Positions 1 to 6,608 of a DNA stretch of 36,096 nt are shown in pieces; positions within the stretch are counted from its first letter, which is position 1, and every line of letters begins with the position of its first letter. This DNA is from Laribacter sp. GTDB taxonomy: Bacteria; Pseudomonadota; Gammaproteobacteria; Burkholderiales; Aquaspirillaceae. The stretch lies in the NCBI GenBank assembly GCA_018055005.1, contig JAGPIM010000006.1:1-36096 (forward strand), written 5' to 3'. Both the position numbers and the translations under genes were made by a program. The notes under the pieces are model-generated. The model made no database searches. It worked only from the letters and a program-made list of their open reading frames with translations, and was not told the origin of the DNA.

Positions 1-67
1 TAGGCTTGCCAGGCAGCAGGTATTCAATGCGCTGCCATTGAGCATCGCTAAGCAGGTATCGATTCAT
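1..67 (-). CDS. IS5-family transposase, N-terminal fragment
   Basis: The ATG is at 65-67 on the minus strand and the visible 22 residues begin MNRYLLSDAQWQRIEYLLPG. This is the typical opening of IS5-group DDE transposases (the SDxQWxxIxxLLP N-terminal helix). The gene runs off the left edge, so its integrity cannot be judged. It lies inside the element that interrupts the tape-measure gene and reads in the same direction as the late operon. Confidence 0.85.
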   Translation of the reverse strand, partial: MNRYLLSDAQWQRIEYLLPGKP

Positions 68-122
68 TTGCAGACCACAAAAGGCGCGAATGAAACCACA
101 AAACAGTTACTGTGAACACGCC
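1..122 (-). mobile_element. Terminal part of an IS5-family insertion sequence
   Basis: The leftmost bases are the start of a transposase gene plus the terminal noncoding end of an IS. Read on the minus strand, the tape-measure frame runs normally to a GAT GCA CTA and then enters unrelated sequence beginning GGGCGTGTTCACAG, taken as the terminal inverted repeat. The CTA or CTAG next to it is the likely duplicated target. Only one end is in the window, so repeat length and target duplication cannot be confirmed. The family assignment rests on the transposase start. Confidence 0.8.
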
Positions 123-513
123 CTAGTGCATCACGACTACTTCCGCCCATTTCCTTTACGGACTGGCTAAGGCGCGTGAATGCCCCTGCGGCTTCATTCA
201 GACCGATACCGAGATTTTGCGCCATGGCGAATACTTCGCGCTGTACATTGGCAGATTCGAGTGCCGATGCTGTAGCGATGTCGATCCGCGAGCTCAGCAA
301 TTTCCATGAGTCTGCGTACTGGATCACCTGTCTCACAGACATTGCAGCCATAAGACCTGATAACGCAATACCCGCGGCCCTTCCGGCCGCACCTAGTGCT
401 CCAATACCAGATTCTGCCTTACGACCTGTATTGGTAAGGTCATCAAGGCCGCGCTTCGCTTCTTGTATTCCTTCTGATGTGACACGGATAGCGAGAGTTG
501 AAACATCAGCCAT
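123..513 (-). pseudogene. Tail tape measure protein, 5' fragment cut by an IS
   Basis: The start MADVSTLAIRVTSEGI is the usual opening of lambda-H-like tape measures, and a GGAA-type Shine-Dalgarno precedes the ATG at 511-513. The visible part has an Ala/Gly-rich hydrophobic stretch (LGAAGRAAGIALSGLMAAMS) and the conserved start of the coiled-coil length-determining region (YADSWKLLSSRIDIATASA). After about 130 codons the frame enters the IS end and would stop at 64, yielding a short chimera. Tape measures of this type are normally many hundred residues, so this copy is disrupted. The rest of the gene, if present, lies beyond the left edge. Confidence 0.85.
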
Positions 514-532
514 TTTCAGGTTCCTGAAATGC

Positions 533-588
533 AAAAACCCGGCATGTGCCGGGCCTCATGAAACAAAAAACCCACCGTGGCGGGTTTG
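533..588 (-). terminator. Two stacked terminator-like hairpins between tail chaperone and tape measure
   Basis: On the minus strand a stem AAACCCGCC/GGTGGGTTT followed by T residues (568-587) is followed by a perfect CCCGGCA/TGCCGGG hairpin and five T's (533-553). The second ends about 20 nt before the tape-measure start, so late transcripts must read through both. Confidence 0.6.
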
Positions 589-651
589 CTTTGTTGTTTC
601 GGATTATTGTGGAATCAGATGGCATCCACAGTGACGGCATTTTTTAGCCTC

Positions 652-1020
652 TTAGCTATGAGATGATGCCTCGATCTGCTTGCTCGCTTGACTTAGCCAG
701 AGACTATCTGCTGTCCCGATCAAGGTGTGCTCGAACTGTGTCGGCGTTACGCCGGCCTGCTGGGCCCAGGCCAGACGATCTGACCAGGAGATTGATGCTG
801 GCCCCATGTATCCTGCGCCACGTCCTCTATGCAACTCAAGAAACCAACCCCATACATGAGCGATTTCAAGTGGCAAGTCTGGTGCGTCAGCCAGCTCTGA
901 AACTGGCTGGCCAGTTTGCGCCTCAACCGCTTTCAGGTGGGCTGCTACGCTTCCGTTTCCGCGGCTTTGCCAAAGTGTGAACTGGCTCTCGCACCAGTCT
1001 CTCCAGCCGCGTTCAAGTTT
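652..1020 (-). CDS. Tail assembly chaperone, frameshift-encoded C-terminal part (GT type)
   Basis: This is the -1 frame continuation of the upstream chaperone gene. From the slippery heptamer the frame is open for about 120 codons and reads LERGWRDWCESQFTLWQS, then an acidic linker, then EIAHVWGWFLELHRGRGAGY and SWSDRLAWAQQAGVTP, ending at 652. There is no ATG with a ribosome-binding site of its own, and the first internal start (TTG at 876) would discard the conserved WxDW part. In lambda-like phages the GT fusion bridges the G-coated tape measure to the tail tube protein during tail assembly. The length, Trp-rich composition and position just before the tape measure fit that role. Confidence 0.75.
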   Translation of the reverse strand, partial: KLERGWRDWCESQFTLWQSRGNGSVAAHLKAVEAQTGQPVSELADAPDLPLEIAHVWGWFLELHRGRGAGYMGPASISWSDRLAWAQQAGVTPTQFEHTLIGTADSLWLSQASKQIEASSHS

Positions 1021-1397
1021 CCCAGCATGGTGGCCACGTTGTGAACCTGAGTCATGACCTGATTACGGACAAGCGGAAAGTCGATATACAGATTAATGGC
1101 ATTGTCATTGCTGAATTCAATCGGTTTCCCATTGAGTTCGACGTTTGACCATCCTGTAGTGCATTTTGCCAGCAGTTCGCACCACAGATTGTCATCTTCT
1201 TCAGCACTAATCATCTTCCCACGCTTTTTAGCGGCTTCTCGTCTGGCGTCAAGCTTTGCGCGAGCATCTTTGTATTTACGGCATCCTGCACCAAGTACGC
1301 TGATCTCGATGTCTGTTTCAACTCCAAGTTCGTCAACGACGGTGAATGTCATGCCATTTTCAGCGGCGGCCAGCGTATCAAGTTTTCTAAGGTCCAT
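945..1397 (-). CDS. Tail assembly chaperone (G-like)
   Basis: A protein of about 150 residues beginning MDLRKLDTLAAAENGM, placed between the tail tube gene and the tape measure as expected for lambda gpG. G chaperones coat the tape measure before tube polymerisation and are not in the virion. The gene carries GGGAAAC at 1017-1023 and ends at 945, while the -1 frame continues to 652. Three in-frame ATGs lie close together (1412, 1403, 1397). The first falls directly after a terminator T-tract without a ribosome-binding site. A GGAG lies nine bases before the ATG at 1397, so that start is preferred, with 1403 as the alternative. Confidence 0.75.
   Translation of the reverse strand: MDLRKLDTLAAAENGMTFTVVDELGVETDIEISVLGAGCRKYKDARAKLDARREAAKKRGKMISAEEDDNLWCELLAKCTTGWSNVELNGKPIEFSNDNAINLYIDFPLVRNQVMTQVHNVATMLGNLNAAGETGARASSHFGKAAETEA
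1017..1023 (-). other. Programmed -1 ribosomal slippery heptamer GGGAAAC
   Basis: In the G-like gene the zero-frame reading is CTG GGA AAC TTG. This gives the canonical X_XXY_YYZ heptamer G_GGA_AAC, one base from lambda's GGGAAAG. Slippage by -1 enters the open frame that encodes the T-like part, and no stop intervenes in either frame until 945 (zero frame) and 652 (-1 frame). Confidence 0.8.
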
Positions 1398-1412
1398 CGT
1401 CATGCTCTCCAT

Positions 1413-1471
1413 GAAAAAACCCGTCCAATTGGAGTGGGAACGGGTGAAATAAACCCGCTCTGTGGCGGGTA
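1413..1471 (-). terminator. Tandem terminator-like hairpins between tail tube and tail chaperone
   Basis: Minus strand: ACCCGCC/GCGGGTTTATTT (1453-1470), then ACCCGTTC...GACGGGTTTTTTC (1414-1445), whose T-run abuts the first ATG of the chaperone. Both have GC stems and T tails. The 1471-1547 remainder shows nothing else. Confidence 0.6.
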
Positions 1472-1547
1472 GAACGATAAAAATGTCTGGTGTAGTCTCA
1501 AAGTGACCTGATCGAGTCAGGTGGTTGAGGTCATGAAACCATGATCA

Positions 1548-2696
1548 TCATGCTGAGGTGTCCTGCACTTGAAGTGATGTTTGTTCAGCACCGTCAACCG
1601 GTACCGGCGATGCAGTGAAGCTGAATTGCTGGATGACTTCTTTGTCGCCAGACAGCGATCCATCGCCAAGCTTGGCACGCGGTACGGTCAGCGTGATGGC
1701 TCCGCCGGAACCGTCATCCAGCCGCAGGATCAGTGTGGCGGCTGTTTCACTGGTGAACATGTCGTCCAGCACCGGGCCGGTGAAATAGGCGCTGATCGTT
1801 CCTTTTACAGTGACTGGTCCAACGAACACGTCTGGCGTGATGTCTGATCCGACGACCGCGCCCGTAGTCATGCCTCCGTCCACGTCGAGCTTGTAGCCTG
1901 TAACGATGGCATAGGCCACACCGTTGAGCACCAGCAGACCCTTACCACCGGTCACGCCAGGAGTGGTGGTTGCAGGTGCAGGATTGGTGAAGTAGGCCGA
2001 TGAACCTTTCTTGCGGTCCTGCCCCATCATGCCGATGTCGATTTTGGCAATGCTGTCAGGTGGTGTGTCGATGCTGATGGTGTTGATGCGGCAGCCAGTG
2101 AATTGATGCGACACGCCTACATTTGCGTGCCAGTGTTCGATGGTGTAGCTGTCTCGGGTATGGCCTTCCAGCGGTACGAATGTAATTTTCCCGGGTACAT
2201 CTACATCCATGACGATAGCGTCGTGGGCAGATATGGTTTCCGCTACCGTCAACTCAAGATCCGTTGCGACGATAACAGTCAGCATCTTTTCAGCATTGGC
2301 ACCTGAAGATGGCTTTATCAGCATGCCGACCTTGATGCCATCCGTCAGCCACGATCCTGTTTCTCTGGTCAGCTTGTTGGTAGTGGCGGTGATACTTGCT
2401 CCGGTAACGGTGGTGACACCAGAGAAGTCGCGGCGCAAGGCCGAGCCGATGAAGTCAGCGTAGGTCCCTGGAGACAGTTCACCAGACAGTGGGCCTTCTA
2501 CGGTTTTGTGCCCGTTTCTAGACTCACCACGCTGGTAATCTGAGCGGATTTCCTGAGATTCGATCTGGTTAATACGCAGATTCAGCCCTGATGTCAGGCG
2601 TCTGGTTATCTTGCCGCCTGTTGCTCCGGGCAGAATGCCAAAGTCAGCTTCCTTCTTGTATGCCACACGTGTGGCGACATTGGTTTGTACGGGCAT
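1548..2696 (-). CDS. Major tail tube protein
   Basis: A 382-residue protein starting MPVQTNVATRVAYKKEADFG. This opening, with KITRRLTSGLNLRINQIESQEIRSDYQ after it, is characteristic of the phage tail tube family in siphoviruses. The residue 160-190 region (KITFVPLEGHTRDSYTIEHW) and the C-terminal beta-rich part fit a tube subunit that forms stacked rings around the tape measure. It sits between the tail terminator and the tail chaperones, as in lambda-like gene order. The start has weak spacing to a GGACC-type site. Structural role is assigned from family resemblance and synteny. Confidence 0.85.
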   Translation of the reverse strand: MPVQTNVATRVAYKKEADFGILPGATGGKITRRLTSGLNLRINQIESQEIRSDYQRGESRNGHKTVEGPLSGELSPGTYADFIGSALRRDFSGVTTVTGASITATTNKLTRETGSWLTDGIKVGMLIKPSSGANAEKMLTVIVATDLELTVAETISAHDAIVMDVDVPGKITFVPLEGHTRDSYTIEHWHANVGVSHQFTGCRINTISIDTPPDSIAKIDIGMMGQDRKKGSSAYFTNPAPATTTPGVTGGKGLLVLNGVAYAIVTGYKLDVDGGMTTGAVVGSDITPDVFVGPVTVKGTISAYFTGPVLDDMFTSETAATLILRLDDGSGGAITLTVPRAKLGDGSLSGDKEVIQQFSFTASPVPVDGAEQTSLQVQDTSA

Positions 2697-2711
2697 GTCG
2701 GTCCTTTCATG

Positions 2712-3116
2712 TCATGCAAAAATATCGACGCGGTAGCGGATGCTGACCGGTGTTACGCTCCAGCCTGGTTCCGGCCGCGGCCCGGCGATGGATGGGGTGG
2801 AGTCGATTTGTACGCCACAGATCGACAAGCCTCGCGGGAACAGCGACACAATGTCGTCGGCCAGTTCGTCGCCAAGACTTGGCCCGATTCCTTCTGGCGC
2901 GTAAACCGACACCTGAAACAGCCCGATACGGCGCTGATGTCCGCCGCCAATGGTTGGATCAAGTGTTTCACCTGGCAGCAAAAAGGCCCGCAAGTGCGGG
3001 CCGGTTGGCGGGGTGAACTCGACGTTCTGCCAGGCAATCTTGAGCGGTGGTGCATGAGCATCAGCCCAGGTTTTCAGGCGCTGTTCTAGCGCGGCGCGGA
3101 TGGCAGTCTGGTTCAT
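2712..3116 (-). CDS. Tail terminator protein (DUF4128, lambda gpU-like role)
   Basis: 134 residues, starting MNQTAIRAALEQRLKTWADA. Proteins of this family open with a short helix, have a beta core with a PxLRxFLLP segment, and end in a Y/W-rich strand (here RYRVDIFA). They cap the tail tube and join it to the head. The start overlaps the stop of the upstream neck gene by four bases, so translation is probably coupled. A strong terminator-like hairpin lies inside the coding sequence at 2980-3002. Confidence 0.75.
   Translation of the reverse strand: MNQTAIRAALEQRLKTWADAHAPPLKIAWQNVEFTPPTGPHLRAFLLPGETLDPTIGGGHQRRIGLFQVSVYAPEGIGPSLGDELADDIVSLFPRGLSICGVQIDSTPSIAGPRPEPGWSVTPVSIRYRVDIFA
2980..3002 (-). 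terminator. Terminator-like hairpin inside the tail terminator gene
   Basis: Minus strand GGCCCGCA-CT-TGCGGGCC followed directly by TTTTTGC, a perfect 8-bp stem with a T tail. It lies within codons for the conserved PHLRAFLLP segment, so it would attenuate the operon from inside a gene unless RNA polymerase is modified or ribosomes cover it. Confidence 0.55.
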
Positions 3117-3478
3117 CGGTACTTACTCACGATCTCGGTCAGGGTCAGGCGCACCATGCCGCCTGGCGCCTGCTGCGAGTAACCGTATTCAAGGCGGCCG
3201 ATGTACGGCAGGTTATTGCTCAACACCATCTCGCCGCCATTGCGGAACACACCAGGTCGCAATGCCTGCACCACATCCGCCACCGCTGCGCCGCCGCTCG
3301 GATCGAGCCGGTCAGCCGGATCGGCGCCGATTCCCCATGCTCCGCGCGCACGGCCGGTATCGACCGGCGTCTTGAGGATCACGCCACGGAAGGTTTCCAG
3401 CGTAATCTTGCGACAGGCTTTGTCGATTTCGTCGGCCGCCCTGTCGCCAAAGCGGCTCAGATCAAGCTCAAAGCTCAT
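3113..3478 (-). CDS. Neck/tail-completion protein (HK97 gp10-like)
   Basis: 121 residues from MSFELDLSRFGDRAADEIDKACRK. The central TPVDTGRARGAWGIG segment is the hallmark of the HK97 gp10-like family (VDTGxLRxxW), and the tail has YIGRLEYGYSQQAPGGMVRLT, also typical. The ATG at 3476-3478 overlaps the preceding gene's stop. An upstream start at 3553 would read through the neighbour in another frame and is rejected. Such proteins complete the head-tail interface. Confidence 0.8.
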   Translation of the reverse strand: MSFELDLSRFGDRAADEIDKACRKITLETFRGVILKTPVDTGRARGAWGIGADPADRLDPSGGAAVADVVQALRPGVFRNGGEMVLSNNLPYIGRLEYGYSQQAPGGMVRLTLTEIVSKYR

Positions 3479-3849
3479 GGCTTCCTCACGTGCAGCTCGT
3501 ACAGCACAGGCGCACCGGCCGGCGCGACGCTTTTGACGTTGACCACATGCCACGTTTGGCCGGTCACATCGATCAGCAGATGGCCGGGCTGCGGCGCAAT
3601 GGCCGGCACGCTCAGGTAGGCTTGCTTGTCGCCCAGCAGGATCATGCCGCCATCGGCAAACTGCGCGCCGGCTTGCTGCAGGTTGTAGTCGAACAGCACG
3701 GCGCTGGCCGGGTAGTCGGCGGTGGTCTGCGTGACGCCGACACCAGGCTCATACTCACCCGCCGTCACCACGCGCAGCGTCACCGGCTGGCCTTCATCGG
3801 CCAGCGTGGCGGTAACCTCAGCCGCTTCGGCATTCCAGTCGGTCGCCAT
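3475..3849 (-). CDS. Head-tail connector/stopper-like protein
   Basis: 124 residues, MATDWNAEAAEVTATLADEG onward, with the family-like features VTLRVVTAGEYEPGVGVTQTTADYPASAVLFDY and GQTWHVVNVKSVAPAGAPVLYELHVRKP. It resembles small head-tail stoppers located between the adaptor and the gp10-like gene. It overlaps the next gene by four bases and starts one base after the previous stop, so these neck genes form a tightly packed translational unit. The function comes from gene order and fold-like pattern, not from a catalytic motif. Confidence 0.65.
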   Translation of the reverse strand: MATDWNAEAAEVTATLADEGQPVTLRVVTAGEYEPGVGVTQTTADYPASAVLFDYNLQQAGAQFADGGMILLGDKQAYLSVPAIAPQPGHLLIDVTGQTWHVVNVKSVAPAGAPVLYELHVRKP

Positions 3850-3850
3850 G

Positions 3851-4303
3851 TCACGCCCTCACCAGTCTGATCCGCCCGCCGCCGGCCAGTAGGTCGCGCA
3901 ACAGCGCATCCACCAGAGGGAAACGCGCGCCGCCCACTTGGGCGAACTCGGTCTTGATCGGGCCGATGCTCTTGGCGGTGACGACACGACCATCGCTGTC
4001 AGGCATCAGATCAGCCGACAGCGCCCGGATAGCCAGCTCGCACTGTGCGTCCTTGACCCGCTGCGGGATGTCGGCAGCGACCGTGCGCGGCCATGCCAGA
4101 GCTTGCGTATCGCTCAGCGGATCACCGTCAAAGCGGTAGCTGGCGTCGAGGTAGGCGGTGGCCTTGATTAGCGCCGCCTCGCGCGCGGTATCGGCTGCTG
4201 CCGCCCATGCTGCCTCGCCGCGCTTGGCGTGGTAGGCGTCGGCTTCTGCCAGCGTGACGTAGCTGTCGGCATCGATCGTGCCCGGGGTGGTATTCAGCGC
4301 CAT
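3851..4303 (-). CDS. DnaT-like/head-tail adaptor protein
   Basis: 150 residues starting MALNTTPGTIDADSYVTLAEADAYHAKRG. The SYVTLAEADAYHAxRGxxAW opening and the LIKATAYLDASYRFxGxP segment define the phage family often labelled putative DnaT-like ssDNA-binding protein (DnaT_2). In structural operons it takes the place of the head-tail adaptor immediately after the capsid gene. The DNA-binding label is inherited from the family name, and an adaptor role fits the context better. Confidence 0.75.
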   Translation of the reverse strand: MALNTTPGTIDADSYVTLAEADAYHAKRGEAAWAAAADTAREAALIKATAYLDASYRFDGDPLSDTQALAWPRTVAADIPQRVKDAQCELAIRALSADLMPDSDGRVVTAKSIGPIKTEFAQVGGARFPLVDALLRDLLAGGGRIRLVRA

Positions 4304-4321
4304 GCCCGTCTCCCGGCCCGG

Positions 4322-4531
4322 TTATTCGGTGGTGTCGGTCGCCACGGGTTCAGGCGCGGCAGGTTCAGCAGCAGATTCAGCATGGGCTTTCCCCTTCAGC
4401 TTGCGTGCCGGCTTGTCCGGTTCGTGGCCGGGTGGGGCAAAGCGCGCATCGATGATCTTGAGCCCCTGCGCCCGCAATTCGGCTTTGCGCTCCGGCGTGA
4501 CGGGGTGCGGCTCGTAGACGATTTTTGACAT
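4322..4531 (-). CDS. Small hypothetical protein after the capsid gene
   Basis: About 69 residues, MSKIVYEPHPVTPERKAELRAQG, with an acidic, Ala/Pro-rich C-terminus (AESAAEPAAPEPVATDTTE). Two ATGs are adjacent; AGGAG lies five bases before the second, which is preferred. The first half (KIVYEPHPVTPERKAELRAQGLKIIDARFAPPG) resembles short phage proteins found next to the capsid gene, but no function is established. A disordered charged tail is visible. It could be a capsid-associated or packaging accessory protein; this is inference from position. Confidence 0.6.
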   Translation of the reverse strand: MSKIVYEPHPVTPERKAELRAQGLKIIDARFAPPGHEPDKPARKLKGKAHAESAAEPAAPEPVATDTTE

Positions 4532-4549
4532 CATCGCTCCTAACGAAGA

Positions 4550-4571
4550 AGGGACGGCCCGAAGGCCGCCC
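4550..4571 (-). terminator. UUCG-capped hairpin after the capsid gene
   Basis: Minus strand GGCGGCC-TTCG-GGCCGTCC, just past the capsid stop, followed by CTTCTTCGTT. The tetraloop gives a very stable stem, but the T tail is poor. It may protect or process the abundant capsid mRNA rather than terminate it. Confidence 0.45.
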
Positions 4572-4577
4572 CACTCA

Positions 4578-5546
4578 TTACTTGGCAGCGTCGCCGATGG
4601 TGATGACGCCTGCCGTGCCCTTCAGGCTGGTGGCGACCTGATCCCAGTTCGAGCCGGTGGCGATCTCGGCATCGGTAGGCGACTTGCCACCGTTGGCGAT
4701 GTCCCAGGCGTAGCCCTTCAGGCCGAGGCCGAAGCTGTAATCCGCCTGGAAGGTGGTTTCGATGCGCTCCTTGCCGTTGCTGGTCTGCACGCTGGTGATG
4801 ACGTCGCTGCCGTCATGCACGATGGCGGCGGAATCGGCCAAGCTCAGCACCTTCTGCTTGTTCGGCGTGCCGGCCGAGTACAGCGCCGGGGCGTCGGTGA
4901 CGATCACCGGGCGGCCGAGGATGTCGACGATGTTGACCGACTGGCTGTTGAACAGCTGGGCGGCGTTGGCGAGGTTCTGGCCGACCAGCTTGTGGAACAC
5001 CTCGCCGGTCATCACCTGCGCGACCAAGAGGCCGGAGGCGTCGCCGAACTTGGCGTGCGCGCCGTTGATCGCGCCGTAGGTGATGCCGGCGGTGGCCGAC
5101 ACGTCATTGGTGGCGCCGGCCACGTTGCTGATGGCGGCCACCAGTGCCGCAATCGCCGTGTTGAGCTGGTCAGCGATGATGGCTTCGGACAGGTTGCGGC
5201 TGATGACTTCCAGTGCCTCGGCCGGGTTCTTCTGGATCCATGCCAACTGACCGGGCTCCCACAGGATCGGACCGAAGCCGCCGGCCACCTTGACGCTGTT
5301 GGCCTGGATTTGCGCCAGCGCGGTCGCGCTTTGCGCGCCATTGGTGGCGTAACGGTCAACGCGGCGCTGGGCAGCGTGTAGTCCGGACCAGATGGATTCC
5401 TGCAGGAAGTCGCCGTCGATTCCCTGCGGCGTCAGACGGACCGCCCCATTAGAGGCTGCGTTGAATTTCTCTACCATCTGGCTGATGGTTTCGATGGTTG
5501 TTTGCTTGAGATAGTCGTTAAAGACCTTGATGTCAGATAGAGCCAT
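4578..5546 (-). CDS. Major capsid protein
   Basis: 322 residues, MALSDIKVFNDYLKQTTIETISQ onward. It has the hallmarks of HK97-fold coat proteins in this phage group: an N-terminal VFNDYLKQTTIE helix, a central Ala-rich segment with AEALEVISRNLSEAIIADQLNTA, the VNIVDILGRPVIVTDAPAL strand, and a C-terminal ADYSFGLGLKGYAWD. It directly follows the scaffold gene and shows no internal protease domain. It assembles the procapsid around the scaffold. The length is normal for such proteins. Confidence 0.85.
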   Translation of the reverse strand: MALSDIKVFNDYLKQTTIETISQMVEKFNAASNGAVRLTPQGIDGDFLQESIWSGLHAAQRRVDRYATNGAQSATALAQIQANSVKVAGGFGPILWEPGQLAWIQKNPAEALEVISRNLSEAIIADQLNTAIAALVAAISNVAGATNDVSATAGITYGAINGAHAKFGDASGLLVAQVMTGEVFHKLVGQNLANAAQLFNSQSVNIVDILGRPVIVTDAPALYSAGTPNKQKVLSLADSAAIVHDGSDVITSVQTSNGKERIETTFQADYSFGLGLKGYAWDIANGGKSPTDAEIATGSNWDQVATSLKGTAGVITIGDAAK

Positions 5547-5557
5547 GGTTCAGCCTT

Positions 5558-6295
5558 TCACAAATCCTTGAATCGGTGTTTGATAGCGGCCTGGCGCTCG
5601 GATTTCGAGCCGCCCAGATCGCCTTGGTTTGGGTTGCCAGCGCCACTGCCGGATGCGCCGCCACCTTGTATGGCCGGCCACCAGTGTGGCGCCTTGTCTT
5701 TCATGTCCGCGAACCACTCCTTGAGCGTCAGCGGCTTTCCGTCCTTGCCGTACATACCCTCAGCGGCCACGGGGTTGCCGGCGTCGTCAAGCTGGAAGGT
5801 GGTGCGGGCGCGGAACAGCGCGTCATCGATGGCGAATGGATGAAGGCCGGCTGCGGTTGCTTCGGCACGGATACCGTTTTCCAGTACGCGCGCGGCGTAC
5901 TGGCTGGCACGCGAATCAGCCAGCCTGGCCGCTTCGGTGGCCTTGCCGAGCTGTTTGTCGAAATCAGCTTTCATGCGTTCAGTGCGGTTTTCCAGCACCT
6001 TGTCGATGTCACCGCCGGCGATCAGTGTGGCCTCTTCTTCGTCGGCGAACTTTGACAGGATGCCGCGCACGGCGTCCGGGTCGATTCCTTCGAAGCGTTT
6101 GAGCTGTTCTGACTGATCCTTGAGCTTCCCCAGTAGCTCGCTGTTCTTGGCTTTGAGGCCTTGAACAGCCATCTCGACCGCTGCATTGATTTGTTCATGT
6201 ACGTCGCCATTTCCTCCGGACGACTGGCCTTGCCCGTCGCCGCTGCCAGCTTCGTTGCGGTAGCCGTACTTGATCGCTTGGTTGCGGAATCGCAT
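5558..6295 (-). CDS. Capsid scaffolding protein
   Basis: 245 residues. A Gly/Ser/Gln-rich N-terminus (GSGDGQGQSSGGNGDVHEQ) leads into a long charged helix with heptad character (AVQGLKAKNSELLGKLKDQSEQLKRFEGIDPDAVRGILSKFADEEEA), then another helical stretch and a Gly-rich, basic C-terminal tail (KSERQAAIKHRFKDL). A coiled-coil middle with a basic end directly upstream of the capsid gene is the typical scaffold arrangement: it directs coat assembly and then leaves. No protease motif is visible. Confidence 0.8.
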   Translation of the reverse strand: MRFRNQAIKYGYRNEAGSGDGQGQSSGGNGDVHEQINAAVEMAVQGLKAKNSELLGKLKDQSEQLKRFEGIDPDAVRGILSKFADEEEATLIAGGDIDKVLENRTERMKADFDKQLGKATEAARLADSRASQYAARVLENGIRAEATAAGLHPFAIDDALFRARTTFQLDDAGNPVAAEGMYGKDGKPLTLKEWFADMKDKAPHWWPAIQGGGASGSGAGNPNQGDLGGSKSERQAAIKHRFKDL

Positions 6296-6344
6296 GGTGT
6301 GTTATCCCCTTGGGACTGGTTGGTCTTTGCCGCCTCGCGGCCAT

Positions 6345-6400
6345 GAAAAAAGCCGCCCCATTGGGACGGCTGGAAACGAAAAACCCCGCATTCAGCGGGG
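6345..6400 (-). terminator. Two terminator-like hairpins upstream of the scaffold gene
   Basis: Minus strand: CCCCGC-TGAAT-GCGGGG then TTTTTCG (6379-6400), then AGCCGTCCC-AATG-GGGCGGCT then TTTTTTC (6345-6371). The first contains the stop codon of the 70-residue gene in its loop. The second ends about 50 bases before the scaffold ATG. Confidence 0.65.
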
Positions 6401-6604
6401 CTTGGGGTCAGGTCGGCCGAGGCCTAGGCGCGCTTCGATCTTGCGCAGAAAGTCCGGCTCTTCCGACAGGTGGATTTGCAACAGCCACAGCGGCCGCGCC
6501 ACATTGCAGCGCGCCAGGATGTAGAACTGCTGCGCCACCACGTCAGGGTGCGCGGCGTCGAGATGGTGCGGAAAGCGCTCGCGCAGGCGTTCGACATAGA
6601 GCAT
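6392..6604 (-). CDS. Small hypothetical protein between minor head protein and scaffold
   Basis: 70 residues, MLYVERLRERFPHHLDAAHP, starting four bases after the stop of the minor head gene. The composition is helical and Arg/Leu-rich, with FYILARCNVARPLWLLQIHLSEEPDFLRKIEARLGLGRP. No signal peptide, zinc motif or known domain is recognised. Its start context is supplied by the end of the previous gene, suggesting coupled translation. Its stop sits in a terminator-like hairpin loop. Function unknown; probably a head assembly accessory. Confidence 0.6.
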   Translation of the reverse strand: MLYVERLRERFPHHLDAAHPDVVAQQFYILARCNVARPLWLLQIHLSEEPDFLRKIEARLGLGRPDPKPR

Positions 6605-6608
6605 CCCC

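Noticed and set aside
1017-1050. GGCAAAG at 973-979 as the slippery site of the tail chaperone
   Set aside because: It is not in the X_XXY_YYZ phase; GGGAAAC at 1017-1023 is, and the -1 frame is conserved-looking from there on.
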